64,000 nucleotides of DNA from Xenophilus aerolatus (GCA_029968055.1 JASCNX010000003.1:495198-559197), one strand, 5' to 3'. Numbered from the stretch's first letter, positions 52,638-63,752 are shown. The notes: generated from the sequence alone by a model not told the origin. Program-made: numbers and translations.

Positions 52638-53786
52638 ATGACTTCGAATACCTTCACCTCCACCGTCCTGCGCGACGCACGTCGCATCGTGGTCAAGGTG
52701 GGCTCCAGCCTGGTCACCAACGAAGGCCGCGGGCTCGACGAGCAGGCCATCGGTGAATGGTGCCGCCAACTGGCGGCCTTGGTGCGCGATGGCCGCGAGG
52801 TGGTGATGGTGTCCAGCGGCGCCATCGCCGAGGGCATGAAGCGCCTGGGCTGGACCCGTCGACCCAAGGAAATCAACGAACTGCAGGCCGCCGCGGCCGT
52901 GGGGCAGATGGGCCTGGCGCAGATTTACGAGACCAAGCTGCGGGAGAACGGCCTGGGCAGCGCGCAGGTGCTGCTGACCCATGCCGACCTGGCGGACCGC
53001 GAGCGCTACCTCAACGGCCGCTCGACCTTGCTGACCTTGCTGGGCCTGGGCGTGGTGCCGGTGATCAACGAGAACGACACGGTCGTCAACGACGAGATCA
53101 AGTTCGGCGACAACGACACGCTGGGGGCCCTCGTCGCCAACCTCGTCGAGGCCGATGCGCTGGTCATCCTCACGGACCAGAAGGGCCTGTACACGGCCGA
53201 CCCGCGCAAGGACCCTTCCGCGACCTTCGTGCACGAGTCACAGGCCGGCGATCCGGCGCTCGAAGCGATGGCCGGCGGCGCCGGATCGAGCATCGGCCGC
53301 GGCGGCATGATCACGAAGATCCTCGCCGCCAAGCGCGCAGCCGCCTCGGGCGCCTCGACGGTCATCGCCTGGGGCCGCGAGCCGGACGCCCTGCTGCGCC
53401 TGGTGGCGGGGGAGTCCATCGGCACGCTGCTGGTCGCGCAGACGGCCAAGCACCAGGCCCGCAAGCGCTGGATGGCCGATCACCTGCAGATGCGCGGCTC
53501 GGTCACGGTCGATGCGGGTGCCGCCGCCAAGGTGCGCGGCGAGGGCAAGAGCCTGCTGCCGATCGGCATGACGGCGGTGGAGGGCGACTTCTCGCGCGGC
53601 GACGTGATCGCCATTCGCGACCCCAAGGGCACCGAACTGGCCCGCGGCCTGGCCAACTACTCGAGCGCCGAAGCGCGGCTGCTGTGCCGCAAGTCCTCGT
53701 CGGAGTTCGAGCGGCTGCTGGGCTATGCGGCGGAGCCGGAAATGGTCCACCGCGACAACCTGGTGCTCACGCCCGCGGCGGGCTGA
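52638..53786 (+). CDS. proB: Glutamate 5-kinase
   Basis: A 382-residue enzyme of proline biosynthesis. The amino-acid kinase domain has [52 protein letters not shown] and [16 protein letters not shown], and a C-terminal PUA domain begins about residue 280 ([25 protein letters not shown]). It starts 73 bp after obgE; the obgE-proB order is typical of Betaproteobacteria. Confidence 0.97.
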   Translation: MTSNTFTSTVLRDARRIVVKVGSSLVTNEGRGLDEQAIGEWCRQLAALVRDGREVVMVSSGAIAEGMKRLGWTRRPKEINELQAAAAVGQMGLAQIYETKLRENGLGSAQVLLTHADLADRERYLNGRSTLLTLLGLGVVPVINENDTVVNDEIKFGDNDTLGALVANLVEADALVILTDQKGLYTADPRKDPSATFVHESQAGDPALEAMAGGAGSSIGRGGMITKILAAKRAAASGASTVIAWGREPDALLRLVAGESIGTLLVAQTAKHQARKRWMADHLQMRGSVTVDAGAAAKVRGEGKSLLPIGMTAVEGDFSRGDVIAIRDPKGTELARGLANYSSAEARLLCRKSSSEFERLLGYAAEPEMVHRDNLVLTPAAG

Positions 53787-53795
53787 GCACGCGGC

Positions 53796-54389
53796 TCACT
53801 TGAGCAGCTGTTCCGGCTGCTTCAATTCCTGGATCATCGCGCGCACCGAGGCGCGCGGCGCGCGGCCGCGGCACAGCGACTGCTTCGCGAGTTCCGCGGT
53901 GTAGATCGAATTGCGGTCGTCGATCTTCTTCCATTCCGCGTTCGTCACCTGCGACCAGCCATCGCCGCCGTAGCGCGCGTAGGTCTTGTACTCGTCGGTG
54001 GCACAGCGGACGGCTTCGTAGAAGGCATTGGTCGCGTTGCCGGACTCACGGTAGGCGACGACCACATAGCGCACCACGCCGTCGGGCGTCACGGTCATCG
54101 TCTGCGGATCGACGCCGAATTTCAGGCTCATGTAGGGCGGCATGGCCACCGGCACCACGCGCTTCATGTCGAAGGCGGGCGGCGGTGGCGCCTCGGTCTC
54201 CTTCCACTGCTCGGGTTCGTAGCCGCGGAAGTTGATGTCGCCACCGCGCTCGATGATGCGCACCGGGTCTTCGGCTTGCGCTGGCGCGCTTGCCAGCGCG
54301 GCAGCCAGCGCGAGCGTCGCCAGGCTAGCGAGGCGCGTGGACCCCGTCGGGTGCACAAGGCGGGGAAGAAGGGGAAGGCGGTGCAGCAT
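53796..54389 (-). CDS. CNP1-like family periplasmic protein
   Basis: A 197-residue secreted protein. It has a signal region ([23 protein letters not shown]) near residues 18-40, then [25 protein letters not shown] and [34 protein letters not shown], matching the CNP1-like (neisserial cryptic protein) family. Two cysteines (VRCATDE, SLCRGR) could form a disulfide. The function is unknown. Its start overlaps the 3' end of rppH by 65 bp, and it lies convergent with proB. Confidence 0.8.
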   Translation of the reverse strand: MLHRLPLLPRLVHPTGSTRLASLATLALAAALASAPAQAEDPVRIIERGGDINFRGYEPEQWKETEAPPPPAFDMKRVVPVAMPPYMSLKFGVDPQTMTVTPDGVVRYVVVAYRESGNATNAFYEAVRCATDEYKTYARYGGDGWSQVTNAEWKKIDDRNSIYTAELAKQSLCRGRAPRASVRAMIQELKQPEQLLK

Positions 54390-55011
54390 GGGAAGAAGAG
54401 GGCGCGGAGTTGGGATCGGGGTCGAAGGTCGCCCCCGGTGGAAGTTCGAAGGCCGGCTCGCTGCCGGCGATGGGTGCCGCATGGCGCTCGACCTCGCGGC
54501 CGCGCATGCCGCTGCGCAGGAAGCGGTTGCGGGTGTCCAGGCGCGGCAGGAAGCGCGCCAGTTCGGTCAGGGCCATTTCGTAGACGCCGCGCTTGAACTC
54601 GACCACCACGTCCAGCGGGACCCAGTAATCGTGCCAGCGCCAGGCGTCGAATTCGGGATGGTCGGTGGCGCGCAGGTTCAGGTCCCAGTCGTGGCCCACC
54701 AGCTGAAGCAGGTACCAGATCTGCTTCTGGCCCTTGTAATGGCCACGCGCATCGCGGCGAATGAAACGGTCGGGCACCTCGTAGCGCAGCCAGTCGCGCG
54801 TGCGGGCGACGATGCGGACGTGCTCGGGCAGGAGGCCGACCTCCTCGTGCAGTTCCCTGAACATGGCCTGTTCGGGTGTCTCGCCCCGATCGATCCCGCC
54901 CTGCGGAAATTGCCAGGAATGGGTGCGGATGCGCTTGCCCCAAAAAACCTGGTTCTTCTGGTTGAGCAGGACGATGCCGACGTTGGGCCTGAAGCCGTCC
55001 CGGTCAAGCAT
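54325..55011 (-). CDS. rppH: RNA pyrophosphohydrolase RppH
   Basis: A 228-residue Nudix hydrolase that removes pyrophosphate from mRNA 5' ends to start decay. Start [17 protein letters not shown] is canonical. The Nudix box spans 38-60 ([20 protein letters not shown] plus VGL). The core ends near 155; the remaining about 70 residues are a Pro/Ser/Ala-rich tail ([17 protein letters not shown]), and this tail overlaps the downstream CNP1-like gene. Divergent from proS across 132 bp. Confidence 0.95.
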   Translation of the reverse strand: MLDRDGFRPNVGIVLLNQKNQVFWGKRIRTHSWQFPQGGIDRGETPEQAMFRELHEEVGLLPEHVRIVARTRDWLRYEVPDRFIRRDARGHYKGQKQIWYLLQLVGHDWDLNLRATDHPEFDAWRWHDYWVPLDVVVEFKRGVYEMALTELARFLPRLDTRNRFLRSGMRGREVERHAAPIAGSEPAFELPPGATFDPDPNSAPSSSHAAPPSPSSPPCAPDGVHAPR

Positions 55012-55143
55012 AATCAAACCCCAATTTTTGAACTGGTTCGATTATGCATAGATGCATGAGGGGGCGCACCCCGCGTCGACCAGCTGCCAGGGCCGTGCAT
55101 GCGGCCCTTTGTATTTGAGCTTCGCTCCGACTCCGCCGCACCG

Positions 55144-56889
55144 ATGAAAGCTTCCCGATTCCTCGTTTCCACCCTCAAGGAAGCCCCGGCCGACGCCGAG
55201 GTGGCCAGCCACCGGCTGATGACCCGGGCCGGCATGATCAAGAAGCTCGGCGCGGGCATCTACACCTACATGCCGATGGGGCTGCGCGTGATCCGCAAGG
55301 TCGAGGCCATCGTGCGCGAGGAGATGGACCGGGCCGGCGCCGTCGAGCTGACCATGCCCGTCGTGCAACCGGCGGAGCTGTGGCAGGAGAGCGGCCGCTT
55401 CGACAAGATGGGCCCCGAGCTGCTGCGCATCAAGGACCGCCACGAGCGCGACTTCGTCGTGCAGCCCACCAGCGAGGAGGTGGTGACCGACATCGCGCGC
55501 CAGGAGATCCGCAGCTACAAGCAGCTGCCGAAGAACTTCTACCAGATCCAGACCAAGTTCCGCGACGAGCGGCGCCCGCGCTTCGGCCTCATGCGCGGCC
55601 GCGAGTTCATCATGAAGGACGCCTACAGCTTCGACCGCGACCTGGACGGCGCCAAGGCCAGCTACCGCGCGATGGCCGACGCCTACCGCCGCATCTTCGA
55701 CCGCTTCGGCCTGCGCTACCGGGCCGTGGCGGCCGACAGCGGCGCCATCGGCGGCGACTTGTCGGAAGAGTTCCAGGTCATCGCCGCCACCGGCGAGGAC
55801 GCGATCGTCTATTGCCCCGAAAGCGACTACGCCGCCAACATGGAGAAGGCCGAAGCGCTCGCGCCGAGCGCCCCGCGCGCGGCTGCCGCCAAACCGCTGA
55901 CGAAGACGCCGACGCCCGGCAAGGCCACCTGCGCCGAGGTCGCCGAACTGCTGGGCGTGCCCCTGTCCACCACCGTCAAGTCGCTGGTGCTGGCCACCGA
56001 CGTGCTGGACGAGGCCGGCCATGTGAAGGGCGCCCAGGTCTGGCTGCTGCTGCTGCGTGGCGACCACGACATGAACGAGATCAAGGTGAGCAAGCTGCCG
56101 GGCCTGAACGCGGGCTTCCGCTTCGCCACCCTCGCCGAGATCGAATCCCACTTCGGCTGCAAGCCGGGCTACCTCGGGCCGCTGAACCTGAAGCAGCCGG
56201 TGAAGGTCGTGGCCGACCGCGAGGTGGCCGTCATGGCCGACTGGATCTGCGGTGCCAACGAGGTGGATTTCCACATGACCGGCGTCAACTGGGGCCGCGA
56301 CCTGCCCGAGCCGGAACTCGTGGCCGACCTGCGCAACGTCGTCGCCGGCGATCCCTCACCCGACGGCAAGGGCGTCCTGGCCATCGAGCGCGGCATCGAG
56401 GTGGGCCACGTCTTCGTGCTCGGCACCAAGTACAGCCAGGCCATGAACGCCACCTTCCTCGAGGAGGACGGCAAGCCGCGCTTCCTGGAAATGGGCTGCT
56501 ACGGCATCGGCATCACGCGGCTGCCGGCCGCGGCGATCGAGCAGAACCACGACGAGCGCGGGATCATCTGGCCCGACGCCATCGCGCCCTTCGCCGTCGT
56601 GCTGTGCCCGATCGGCATGGACCGCAGCGAGGCCGTCAAGGCCGAGGCCGAGCGCCTGTACGGCCAACTGCTGGCCGCGGGTGTGGACGTGATCCTCGAC
56701 GACCGCAACGAGCGCCCCGGTGCCATGTTCGCCGACTGGGAACTGATCGGCGTGCCGCACCGCCTCACGATCGGCGACAAGGGCCTGAAGGACGGCATGG
56801 TCGAGTACCAGCACCGCCGCGACGCCGCAGCGACGAAGGTGCCCGTGGCCGAGGCCTTCGCCTTCCTGAAAGGCCGACTGGCGGCATGA
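55144..56889 (+). CDS. proS: Prolyl-tRNA synthetase (bacterial type)
   Basis: A 581-residue class II synthetase. Motif 1 region and [23 protein letters not shown], motif 2 [25 protein letters not shown]. The inserted editing (INS/YbaK-like) domain lies at about 225-400 with [20 protein letters not shown]. Motif 3 is [10 protein letters not shown], and a C-terminal anticodon-binding domain follows. ATG 55144 ([15 protein letters not shown]) is the family start; an upstream in-frame Met adds 15 unrelated residues. Confidence 0.97.
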   Translation: MKASRFLVSTLKEAPADAEVASHRLMTRAGMIKKLGAGIYTYMPMGLRVIRKVEAIVREEMDRAGAVELTMPVVQPAELWQESGRFDKMGPELLRIKDRHERDFVVQPTSEEVVTDIARQEIRSYKQLPKNFYQIQTKFRDERRPRFGLMRGREFIMKDAYSFDRDLDGAKASYRAMADAYRRIFDRFGLRYRAVAADSGAIGGDLSEEFQVIAATGEDAIVYCPESDYAANMEKAEALAPSAPRAAAAKPLTKTPTPGKATCAEVAELLGVPLSTTVKSLVLATDVLDEAGHVKGAQVWLLLLRGDHDMNEIKVSKLPGLNAGFRFATLAEIESHFGCKPGYLGPLNLKQPVKVVADREVAVMADWICGANEVDFHMTGVNWGRDLPEPELVADLRNVVAGDPSPDGKGVLAIERGIEVGHVFVLGTKYSQAMNATFLEEDGKPRFLEMGCYGIGITRLPAAAIEQNHDERGIIWPDAIAPFAVVLCPIGMDRSEAVKAEAERLYGQLLAAGVDVILDDRNERPGAMFADWELIGVPHRLTIGDKGLKDGMVEYQHRRDAAATKVPVAEAFAFLKGRLAA

Positions 56890-57545
56890 GCGCTGCGCCG
56901 GGCCTGTCGCGCCGTGGCCTGCTGCTGGCCGCGGCCGGCGTGCCCGCCGCGCTGACCTGGCCCCGTGCCGCCTGGGCCGGCGCACAGATCGAGGAGCCGC
57001 TGATCGATTCGGCGCGTACCGCGCTCTCGGCCGCGATCCACAACACCGCGCCGCCGGTGCCGGAGTTCAACGACACCGAATCGCGGCTGCGCTACCTGCG
57101 CTGGCTGGGCGCCATGGGTGACCGCATCCGGCGCAAGGTGCCCGACCGGCAGGAGCGCATCGAGCTGCTGCAGACCATCTGGTACGAGGCGCGGCGCTCC
57201 GGCCTGGAGGTGAGCATGGTGCTCGGACTGATCCAGGTCGAGAGCAACTTCCGCAAGTTCGCCGTGTCGAGCGCCGGTGCGCGCGGCCTGATGCAGGTGA
57301 TGCCTTTCTGGACGCGCGTGATCGGCGACGGCGACGCGGGCAAGCTCTTCCACATGCAGACCAACCTGCGCTTCGGCTGCGTGATCCTGCGCCACTACCT
57401 CGACCGCGAGCGCGGCGATCTGTTCATGACGCTGGGCCGCTACAACGGCAGCCGCGGCCGGGCGCCGTATCCCGATGCGGTGTTCGCCAACCAGCGCAAC
57501 TACGTCTTCGACGACCGGGCGCCGACGGCGGTCGCGCCGGGCTGA
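56886..57545 (+). CDS. Lytic transglycosylase with Tat-like signal
   Basis: A 219-residue murein transglycosylase of the Slt (GH23) type. The N-terminus [16 protein letters not shown] with cleavage near AWA resembles a twin-arginine signal. The catalytic Glu119 is in [26 protein letters not shown], then GRYNGSRGR marks the C-lobe. It overlaps proS by ATGA, an arrangement conserved in Burkholderiales. Confidence 0.9.
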   Translation: MSAAPGLSRRGLLLAAAGVPAALTWPRAAWAGAQIEEPLIDSARTALSAAIHNTAPPVPEFNDTESRLRYLRWLGAMGDRIRRKVPDRQERIELLQTIWYEARRSGLEVSMVLGLIQVESNFRKFAVSSAGARGLMQVMPFWTRVIGDGDAGKLFHMQTNLRFGCVILRHYLDRERGDLFMTLGRYNGSRGRAPYPDAVFANQRNYVFDDRAPTAVAPG

Positions 57546-57609
57546 GCGGCTCCCAGCCCGTCGCGGGCGCCCGGCCTGCGGTGCCGTGGGCGCAGAACTT
57601 TCCCGGAAA

Positions 57610-58917
57610 TCAGACCTTGGCCGTTGCGGGGCCGCCGCGCGTGACCATCACCTGATCGATGCGGTGGCTGTCCACGTCCATCACCTCGAAGGTGAAGCCG
57701 CCCCAGCTGACGCAGTCGGTGCGCTTGGGCACGCGGCGCAGCATCACCATCAGGAAGCCGGCCAGCGTCTCGTACTCGTCGGCATGCGGCAACGCATCGA
57801 TGCCGAGCGCACGCTGCACGTCCTGGATCGGCGTCACGCCGTCGATCAGCCAGGAATGCTCGTCGCGCCGCACGATCTGCTGCTCGTCGTCCGATGGCGG
57901 CACCAGGTCCCCCATCACCGTGCTCATCACGTCGTTGAGCGTGATCACGCCCACCACCAGGCTGTACTCGTTCACCACGATGGCGAAATCCTCACCGGCC
58001 TGGCGGAACTGTTCCAGCACCTCGGTGAGCGTCAGCCGGTCGGGAATCACCAGCGCCTTGTGCAGCGGCAGGCCCTTGTCGAAATGCAGCGGCTCGCCCG
58101 ACAGCACGCGGTGGAACATGTCCTTGGCATCGACGTAGCCCAGCACGTGGTCGATGTCGCCCTCGCACACCGGGTAGGCCGAGAAGGGCTCGGCCACGAT
58201 GCGCGCGCGCAGCACCGTCTCGGTGTCGTCCTTGTGCAGCCAGACGATGCGGTCGCGGCTGGTCATCACGCTGCTGACCAGGCGCGTGTCGAGCTCGAAC
58301 ACGTTGGCGATCACCTGCTGCTCGCGCACCGCCAGCACGCCGGCCTGCGCGCCGGCCTCGGTCATGGCCAGGATGTCGGCCGATGTGATCTTGTCGTCGC
58401 GCTGATTGGGCAGGCCCAGCAGCTTGAAGAGCAGGTCGGTGCAGCGCATGAAGAGCCACACCACCGGGCTCAGCAGCGTAATGAAGAACTGCATCGCCGG
58501 CGCCAGCCGGATCGCGAGGCGCTCGGGGTCGTTCATGCCCAGGCGCTTGGGGAACAGGTCGGCGAACACCAGGAAGATCGCGATGATGCTCACGAAGGAC
58601 GCCGCGAAGGCCAGGCGCTGTGCCGTGTCGACGCTGAATGCCAGCTCGAAGGCCTGCGCGAAGTACGGCGTGAGCGCGCCTTCGCCCACCACGCCCCCCA
58701 GGATGGCCACGGCATTCAGCCCGATCTGCACGACGGTGAAGTAGCGGCCGGGCTGTTCCTGGAAGCGCAGCACCTTCTCGGCACGCACCTCGCCTTCGTC
58801 CGCCATCTGGCGCAGCCGCAGGCGGCGCGAGGCGGCGAGCGAAATCTCGGCCAGCGAGAAGAAGGCGCTGGTCGCGATCAGCAGGACGATGATCAGCAGG
58901 CTTTGGGTCAGGGGCAT
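57610..58917 (-). CDS. CNNM/CorC-HlyC family (TlyC-like) membrane protein
   Basis: A 435-residue protein. The DUF21 membrane domain occupies about residues 1-195 (LIIVLLIATSAFFSLAEISLAASRRLRLRQ), two CBS domains about 205-330 (TSRDRIVWLHKDDTETVLRARI; GVITLNDVMSTVMGDL), and a C-terminal CorC_HlyC transporter-associated domain ends the protein (WLIDGVTPIQDVQRALGID). Members export magnesium or cobalt, or have unknown roles; 'hemolysin' is a legacy name. Convergent with the transglycosylase. Confidence 0.9.
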   Translation of the reverse strand: MPLTQSLLIIVLLIATSAFFSLAEISLAASRRLRLRQMADEGEVRAEKVLRFQEQPGRYFTVVQIGLNAVAILGGVVGEGALTPYFAQAFELAFSVDTAQRLAFAASFVSIIAIFLVFADLFPKRLGMNDPERLAIRLAPAMQFFITLLSPVVWLFMRCTDLLFKLLGLPNQRDDKITSADILAMTEAGAQAGVLAVREQQVIANVFELDTRLVSSVMTSRDRIVWLHKDDTETVLRARIVAEPFSAYPVCEGDIDHVLGYVDAKDMFHRVLSGEPLHFDKGLPLHKALVIPDRLTLTEVLEQFRQAGEDFAIVVNEYSLVVGVITLNDVMSTVMGDLVPPSDDEQQIVRRDEHSWLIDGVTPIQDVQRALGIDALPHADEYETLAGFLMVMLRRVPKRTDCVSWGGFTFEVMDVDSHRIDQVMVTRGGPATAKV

Positions 58918-59011
58918 CGGAATCGTTGGCGGCCATCGGGCATGGCTGCCATGGCGCAGGCCCAGAGGATAGCGCCGGCGCCCGATGTGCCCGGAACGGG
59001 CAAGCTGCCGC

Positions 59012-59509
59012 TCAGACCCCGCCGGTCGGGTGCGTGGGGTCGACCCACAGCACGGTCTCGGGCTTTTCGGCCGGCTCGATGTCGATGTTCACCGCCACCG
59101 CCTCGCCGTCGCTGCGACACAGCACGCATTCGAGCGGCTCGGTGGCGCTGGCGTTGATCTCCTGGTGCGGCACGTAGGGCGGCACGTAGATGAAGTCGCC
59201 CGGACCGGCCTCGGCCGTGAATTCGAGCTGCTCGCCCCAGCGCATGCGCGCCTTGCCGCGCACCACGTAGATCACCGACTCCAGATGCCCGTGGTGGTGG
59301 GCGCCGGTCTTGGCGTTGGCATGGATGGTCACGGTGCCGGCCCAGAGCTTCTGGGCGCCCACCCGGGCGAAGTTGATCGCCGCGGCCCGGTTCATGCCGG
59401 GCGTCTGGGCCGTGTTGGCGTCGAGCTGGTTGCCGGGGACGACCCGGACGCCGTCGTGCTTCCACGCCGGCTCGGCATGGTCGTGATCGTGGGGGTGATC
59501 GTGCGCCAT
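59012..59509 (-). CDS. Cupin-domain protein
   Basis: A 165-residue cupin. Motif 1 is GAHHHGHLESVIYVVRGKAR (metal-binding His/His/Glu), and motif 2 is PGDFIYVPPYVPHQE. The N-terminus MAHDHPHDHDHAEPAWKHDG is His-rich and may bind metal too. Such stand-alone cupins are often sugar isomerases or ligand-binding regulators; the substrate is unknown. It precedes grxD on the minus strand, ending 95 bp before the CNNM gene start. Confidence 0.88.
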   Translation of the reverse strand: MAHDHPHDHDHAEPAWKHDGVRVVPGNQLDANTAQTPGMNRAAAINFARVGAQKLWAGTVTIHANAKTGAHHHGHLESVIYVVRGKARMRWGEQLEFTAEAGPGDFIYVPPYVPHQEINASATEPLECVLCRSDGEAVAVNIDIEPAEKPETVLWVDPTHPTGGV

Positions 59510-59525
59510 GCCGGGTGCTCCGGGA

Positions 59526-59849
59526 TCAGGCCGGTTGCGCCAAGACCTGCTGGAGTTCGCCCGACTCGTACATCTCCATCATGATGTCCGAGCCGCCGAT
59601 GAATTCGCCCTTGACGTACAGCTGCGGGATCGTGGGCCACTGGCTGTAGTCCTTGATGCCGGCGCGGATCTCGGGGTCTTCGAGCACGTTGACGGTCTTC
59701 ACGGCCTTGGGATCGACGCCGCAGGCCTTGAGGATCTGGATCGCACGGCCGGAGAAGCCGCACATCGGGAAGCTGGCCGTGCCCTTCATGAAGAGCAGGA
59801 CCTCGTTGGTCTTGACGAGGTCGTCGATGCGTTGCTGAACGTCGCTCAT
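59526..59849 (-). CDS. grxD: Monothiol glutaredoxin Grx4/GrxD
   Basis: A 107-residue monothiol glutaredoxin with CGFS active site (Cys30 in SFPMCGFSGRA) and WPTIPQLYVKGEFIGGSDIM. Binds and relays [2Fe-2S] clusters with BolA partners. Full length. It follows prmC after 59 bp on the same strand, a common Betaproteobacterial order (hemA-prfA-prmC-grxD). Confidence 0.97.
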   Translation of the reverse strand: MSDVQQRIDDLVKTNEVLLFMKGTASFPMCGFSGRAIQILKACGVDPKAVKTVNVLEDPEIRAGIKDYSQWPTIPQLYVKGEFIGGSDIMMEMYESGELQQVLAQPA

Positions 59850-59908
59850 GGTGGGTTCCTTCGTCGTGGAAATGGGGCTGGAATGGCGGGTTGAAAGGCT
59901 GGGAGGGA

Positions 59909-60835
59909 TTATTTCACTGCGCGCCAGACCCCGCCGGAACAGCGGGCGATGCCGGCCAGGTCGTCGCGGCTTTGCACCTGCGCGAAGCCCCGTTCGGCCA
60001 GCAGCGCGCGCACGGCGGGCGCCTGGTCGTGGCCGTGCTCCAGCAGCAGCCAGCCGCCCTCGGCGAGGTAGGCGGGAGCCTCGGCCACGATGCGGCGGAT
60101 GTCCTGGAGCCCGTCGGGGCCGCTGACCAGGGCGCCGGCCGGCTCGTGGCGCAGGGCCGGCAGGTGGGCGTCCCCCTCGGCGATGTAGGGCGGATTGCTG
60201 GCGATGAGCGCGTAGCCGCCGGGCCGGACGGCGGCGCCGTCCAGCCAGTCGGCCTGCCGGAAACGCACCGCCAGGCCCAGCCGCTCGGCATTCGCGCGTG
60301 CCACGGCCAGTGCGTCGGCGCTGGCGTCCACGGCGTCGACCTGCGCATCGGGCCGCGCGTGCTGCAGCGCCAGGGCGATGGCGCCGCTGCCGGTGCCCAG
60401 GTCCAGCACCGCGGGTGCCGGGCGGCCCGCCAGGCAGTCGAGCGCCCAGTCGACCAGGGTTTCGGTATCGGGCCGCGGCACCAGCACGCGGGCGTCGACA
60501 CGCAGGGCCAGGCCGTGGAATTCCTTCTCGCCGAGCAGGTAGGCGACCGGCTCGCCAGTCTGGCGGCGCGCGCACAGCGCGGCGAAGGCCACGGCGGCGC
60601 CCTCCGACAACGCGTCGCTGTCGTGCGCCAGCAGCCAGGCACGATCGTGCGCCGGGCGGCCCAGGGCGTGCAGCAGCAGGATCTGGGCGTCGAGCCGGTC
60701 CAGGCCTCGCGCTGCGGCGTCGCGCAGGGCCTGCGCCAGGCTCGCGCCGTCGCTGATTTCTCCATGGCTGCCGGGGTCGGCCGCGCCAGCGCCGGATGCC
60801 GATCCGGCCCGGAGATCCGGCGAGTTCGCGATCAC
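59909..60835 (-). CDS. prmC: Release factor glutamine methyltransferase PrmC
   Basis: A 308-residue SAM enzyme that methylates the GGQ glutamine of release factors. Motif I is [15 protein letters not shown], the catalytic motif is NPPY in [12 protein letters not shown], and the substrate-binding N-terminal domain has [13 protein letters not shown]. The GTG start at 60835 overlaps the prfA stop (GTGA). An N-terminal about 25-residue Ala/Gly/Ser leader precedes the core. Confidence 0.95.
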   Translation of the reverse strand: MIANSPDLRAGSASGAGAADPGSHGEISDGASLAQALRDAAARGLDRLDAQILLLHALGRPAHDRAWLLAHDSDALSEGAAVAFAALCARRQTGEPVAYLLGEKEFHGLALRVDARVLVPRPDTETLVDWALDCLAGRPAPAVLDLGTGSGAIALALQHARPDAQVDAVDASADALAVARANAERLGLAVRFRQADWLDGAAVRPGGYALIASNPPYIAEGDAHLPALRHEPAGALVSGPDGLQDIRRIVAEAPAYLAEGGWLLLEHGHDQAPAVRALLAERGFAQVQSRDDLAGIARCSGGVWRAVK

Positions 60836-61917
60836 GGCGTCGCCTCTTCCAGCTCCGCCAGCTGCTCGGCCTCGCGCGCGGCGCGCAGGGCGGCCAGCAC
60901 CTCCGTCAGGTCGCCTTCCATGATGGTGGCCAGCTTGTAGAGCGTGAGGTTGATGCGGTGGTCGGTGAGCCGTCCCTGCGGGAAGTTGTAGGTGCGGATG
61001 CGGTCGCTGCGGTCGCCGCTGCCGATCAGTCCCTTGCGGGTGGCGGCTTCCTTGGCGGCGCGCTCGCTGCGCTCCTTCTCCTGCAGCCGCGCCTGCAGCA
61101 CGCGCAGCGCCTGCGCCTTGTTGGCGTGCTGGCTGCGCCCGTCCTGGCATTCGGCCACGATGCCGGTGGGCAGGTGCACCACGCGCACGGCCGAGTCGGT
61201 CTTGTTGATGTGCTGGCCGCCGGCGCCGCTGGCGCGGAAGGTGTCGATGCGCAGGTCGGCCGGGTTGAGCGTGATGGCTTCCTGTTCGTCGGGTTCGGGC
61301 ATGACGGCCACGGTGCAGGCACTGGTGTGGATGCGCCCCTGCGTCTCGGTCGCCGGCACGCGCTGCACGCGGTGGCCACCCGATTCGAAGCGCAAGGCGC
61401 CGTACACATCGTCGCCCTCGACGCGCAGCACGATCTCCTTGTAGCCGCCAATCTCGTTGGGCGATTCGCTCATCACCTCCACCTTCCAGCCCTGGTTGGC
61501 GGCGTGACGGGTGTACATGCGGGTGAGGTCGCCCGCGAACAGCGCGGATTCGTCGCCGCCCGTGCCGGCGCGGATTTCGAGAAAAGCGTTGCGCGCGTCG
61601 TCCGGGTCCTTGGGCAGCAGCAGGCGTTGCAGTTCGTCTTCCAGCTGCAGCAACTCGGCCTCGGCGGCGGCGATCTCCTCGCGCGCCATCTCGGCCATGT
61701 CCGGGTCGCCCAGCATCTCGCGGGCGCCGCTCAGGTCGGCCTCGCGCTGCTGGTAGCGGGCCCAGCGGCCGGCCACCGCCGACACCTCCGCGTGCTCCTT
61801 GGCCAGCGGCCGGTACTTGGCCATGTCGCCCATCACGTCCTCGCGCGATAGCAGGAAGTCGAGCTCCTCGAGGCGCTGGGCGTGGCGGGCGAGCTGGTGG
61901 CGGAGGAAGGGTTTCAT
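60832..61917 (-). CDS. prfA: Peptide chain release factor 1
   Basis: A 361-residue release factor for UAA/UAG. The codon-recognition tripeptide PAT at 188-190 marks it as RF1, and the catalytic GGQ is at 233-235 ([15 protein letters not shown]). Full length. A palindromic repeat (61930-62033) lies in the 157-bp gap to hemA; prmC follows with an overlap. Confidence 0.97.
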   Translation of the reverse strand: MKPFLRHQLARHAQRLEELDFLLSREDVMGDMAKYRPLAKEHAEVSAVAGRWARYQQREADLSGAREMLGDPDMAEMAREEIAAAEAELLQLEDELQRLLLPKDPDDARNAFLEIRAGTGGDESALFAGDLTRMYTRHAANQGWKVEVMSESPNEIGGYKEIVLRVEGDDVYGALRFESGGHRVQRVPATETQGRIHTSACTVAVMPEPDEQEAITLNPADLRIDTFRASGAGGQHINKTDSAVRVVHLPTGIVAECQDGRSQHANKAQALRVLQARLQEKERSERAAKEAATRKGLIGSGDRSDRIRTYNFPQGRLTDHRINLTLYKLATIMEGDLTEVLAALRAAREAEQLAELEEATP

Positions 61918-61929
61918 CGAATTCGGATA

Positions 61930-62033
61930 CCGGACGCAGAGGACGCAAAGGTTTCGCAGAGGACGCAAAAAGGAAGACCACATGAAGGTTTCTTTTGCGC
62001 CTTTTGCGAAACCTTTGCGTCCTCTGCGTCCGG
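61930..62033. repeat. Palindromic ~100-bp dispersed element, copy 2
   Basis: Arms 61930-61958 and 62005-62033 are perfect inverse complements (29 nt, CCGGACGCAGAGGACGCAAA...). The centre contains TTTTGCGCC-type sequence related to copy 1 (21237-21336). It fills the hemA-prfA gap and is inverted relative to copy 1. It would fold into a long hairpin in the hemA-prfA transcript. Confidence 0.92.
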
Positions 62034-62074
62034 AAGTCCGCCTTCTCGCGGCGCTTCCAGGTGTGCGAGCGTCG

Positions 62075-63346
62075 CTAACGCTCTTTGCGCAGGAACAGGC
62101 GCGAGACAGCCTGTGCGGTCTGCTGGCGCGCTTCGGCGTCGCCGGCATGCAGCTCGGCGAGGGTGCCGTGCAGCATCTTCTGCGTGAGTCCGCGCGCCAG
62201 GGCCTCGAGCACGGCGTCGACCGGCTCGCCCTTGGCCAGCAGCTTGCGGGCGCGCGCCAGTTCGGCGTTGCGCCAGTCCTCGGCCTGGGCGTTGAGCTGC
62301 TGGATCAGCGGCACGGTGCCGCGCTGGTCCAGCCAGTGCATGAAGCTCTGCACGCCGGCGTCGATGATGGTCTCGGCCTGCGCCACCGCCGCCTGGCGGC
62401 TGGCCTCGCCCTGGCGCACCACATGGGCGAGGTCGTCGACGGTGTAGAGGTACACGTCTTCCAGTGCCTTGACCTCGGGCTCGATGTCGCGCGGCACGGC
62501 CAGGTCGACCATGAACATCGGACGGTGCTTGCGGGCCTTGAGCGCGCGCTCCACGGCGCCCAGGCCGATCAGCGGCAGCGTGCTGGCGGTGCAGCTGACG
62601 ACGATGTCGAACTCGGCCAGGCGCGCGGGCAGGTCGGCCAGGCGCATGGCTTCGGCGCCGAAACGGCCGGCGAGCTTCTCGCCCCGCTCCAGCGTGCGGT
62701 TGGCGATGACGATCCTGGCCGGCTGCCGCGCCGCGAAGTGCGTGGCGGCCAGGTCGATCATCTCTCCGGCACCGACGAACAGGACGCGCGTGGCCTTGAT
62801 GTCTTCGAAGAGCTGGCCGGCCAGGCGCACCGCGGCCGCGGCCATGCTGATCGAATGCGCGCCGATCTCGGTGGCGGTACGCACTTCCTTGGCCACCGAG
62901 AAGGAGCGCTGGAACAACTGGTTGAGCGTGCTGCCCAGCGCGCCGGCCGTCTCTGCGGCGCGCACCGCGTCCTTCATCTGGCCAAGGATCTGCGCCTCGC
63001 CCAGCACCATCGAGTCGAGCCCGCTGGCCACGCGGAAGGCATGGCGCGCCGCCTGGTCGTCCGTCAGCGTGTAGGCATGCGAGCGCAGCAGCGCCGGAGA
63101 GACGCCGCCGCTTTCGGCCAGCCAGCCCACGGTATGGTCCAGCGCGGCGTGATCGGCGGCGCAATAGATCTCGGTGCGGTTGCAGGTGGAAAGGATGGCG
63201 GCTTCCACCTCAGGGTGGTGCGGTGCCCCGACCGATCGGCGCAGGCTCTGCAGCGTGGGGGCGATCTGGTCGAGGGCGAACGCGAAACGACCGCGCAGAT
63301 CGAGCGGCGCGGTCGTGTGGTTCAAGCCGAGGGCCCAGACTGCCAT
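62075..63346 (-). CDS. hemA: Glutamyl-tRNA reductase
   Basis: A 423-residue enzyme committing Glu-tRNA to haem synthesis. The catalytic Cys55 is in [17 protein letters not shown]-binding [16 protein letters not shown], and the dimerisation helices are C-terminal. A sequence GGAGG lies 4-8 bp upstream of ATG, and just before it (63356-63361) a perfect TATAAT reads on the minus strand, so the transcript could be nearly leaderless. Alternatively that hexamer is coincidental. Confidence 0.97.
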   Translation of the reverse strand: MAVWALGLNHTTAPLDLRGRFAFALDQIAPTLQSLRRSVGAPHHPEVEAAILSTCNRTEIYCAADHAALDHTVGWLAESGGVSPALLRSHAYTLTDDQAARHAFRVASGLDSMVLGEAQILGQMKDAVRAAETAGALGSTLNQLFQRSFSVAKEVRTATEIGAHSISMAAAAVRLAGQLFEDIKATRVLFVGAGEMIDLAATHFAARQPARIVIANRTLERGEKLAGRFGAEAMRLADLPARLAEFDIVVSCTASTLPLIGLGAVERALKARKHRPMFMVDLAVPRDIEPEVKALEDVYLYTVDDLAHVVRQGEASRQAAVAQAETIIDAGVQSFMHWLDQRGTVPLIQQLNAQAEDWRNAELARARKLLAKGEPVDAVLEALARGLTQKMLHGTLAELHAGDAEARQQTAQAVSRLFLRKER

Positions 63347-63443
63347 AGCCTCCGATTATAAAATTTGCCGCCGCGATCGGTCTGTGCGCTGCAGCATGAC
63401 CCCGGGCCGTCGCTGCGTCGGACGGCGCGCGGACCCTTGCACC

Positions 63444-63722
63444 ATGTCCGCCTTCCAACTCCTGAACCACCTCTTCAACTTCGTGCTGCCATCGTTGGCG
63501 GTGGCGGTCGTGCTTGCGCTCGGGACGCGGCTCCTCATGAAGAAAGGGGCTGGAGCGCCCGGCTTGTGGGTGCAGGTTGCTATTAATTTCGTAGCGGGGG
63601 TGGGGGTGCTGCTGGCTGGGTTGGTGGTCACGGGGCGCGATGGGCGGATCGTGACTTATGCGGCGTTGGTGGTGGTGTGTGGGACGGTGCAGTGGGGGGT
63701 GTTGCGTGGGTGGAGGAGGTAG
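63444..63722 (+). CDS. Small three-helix membrane protein
   Basis: A 92-residue protein, divergent from hemA. Three hydrophobic segments are visible: FVLPSLAVAVVLALGTRLLM (about 11-30), VQVAINFVAGVGVLLAGLVV (about 40-60) and YAALVVVCGTVQWGVLRG (about 69-88). No recognised family; similar small proteins are found beside hemA in Comamonadaceae. Base use in the final third is G-rich and atypical (TGGTGGTGTGTGGG). Function unknown. Confidence 0.6.
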   Translation: MSAFQLLNHLFNFVLPSLAVAVVLALGTRLLMKKGAGAPGLWVQVAINFVAGVGVLLAGLVVTGRDGRIVTYAALVVVCGTVQWGVLRGWRR

Positions 63723-63752
63723 GGTTCTTTTGGGCCTTGCTCAGGGTTGAGA

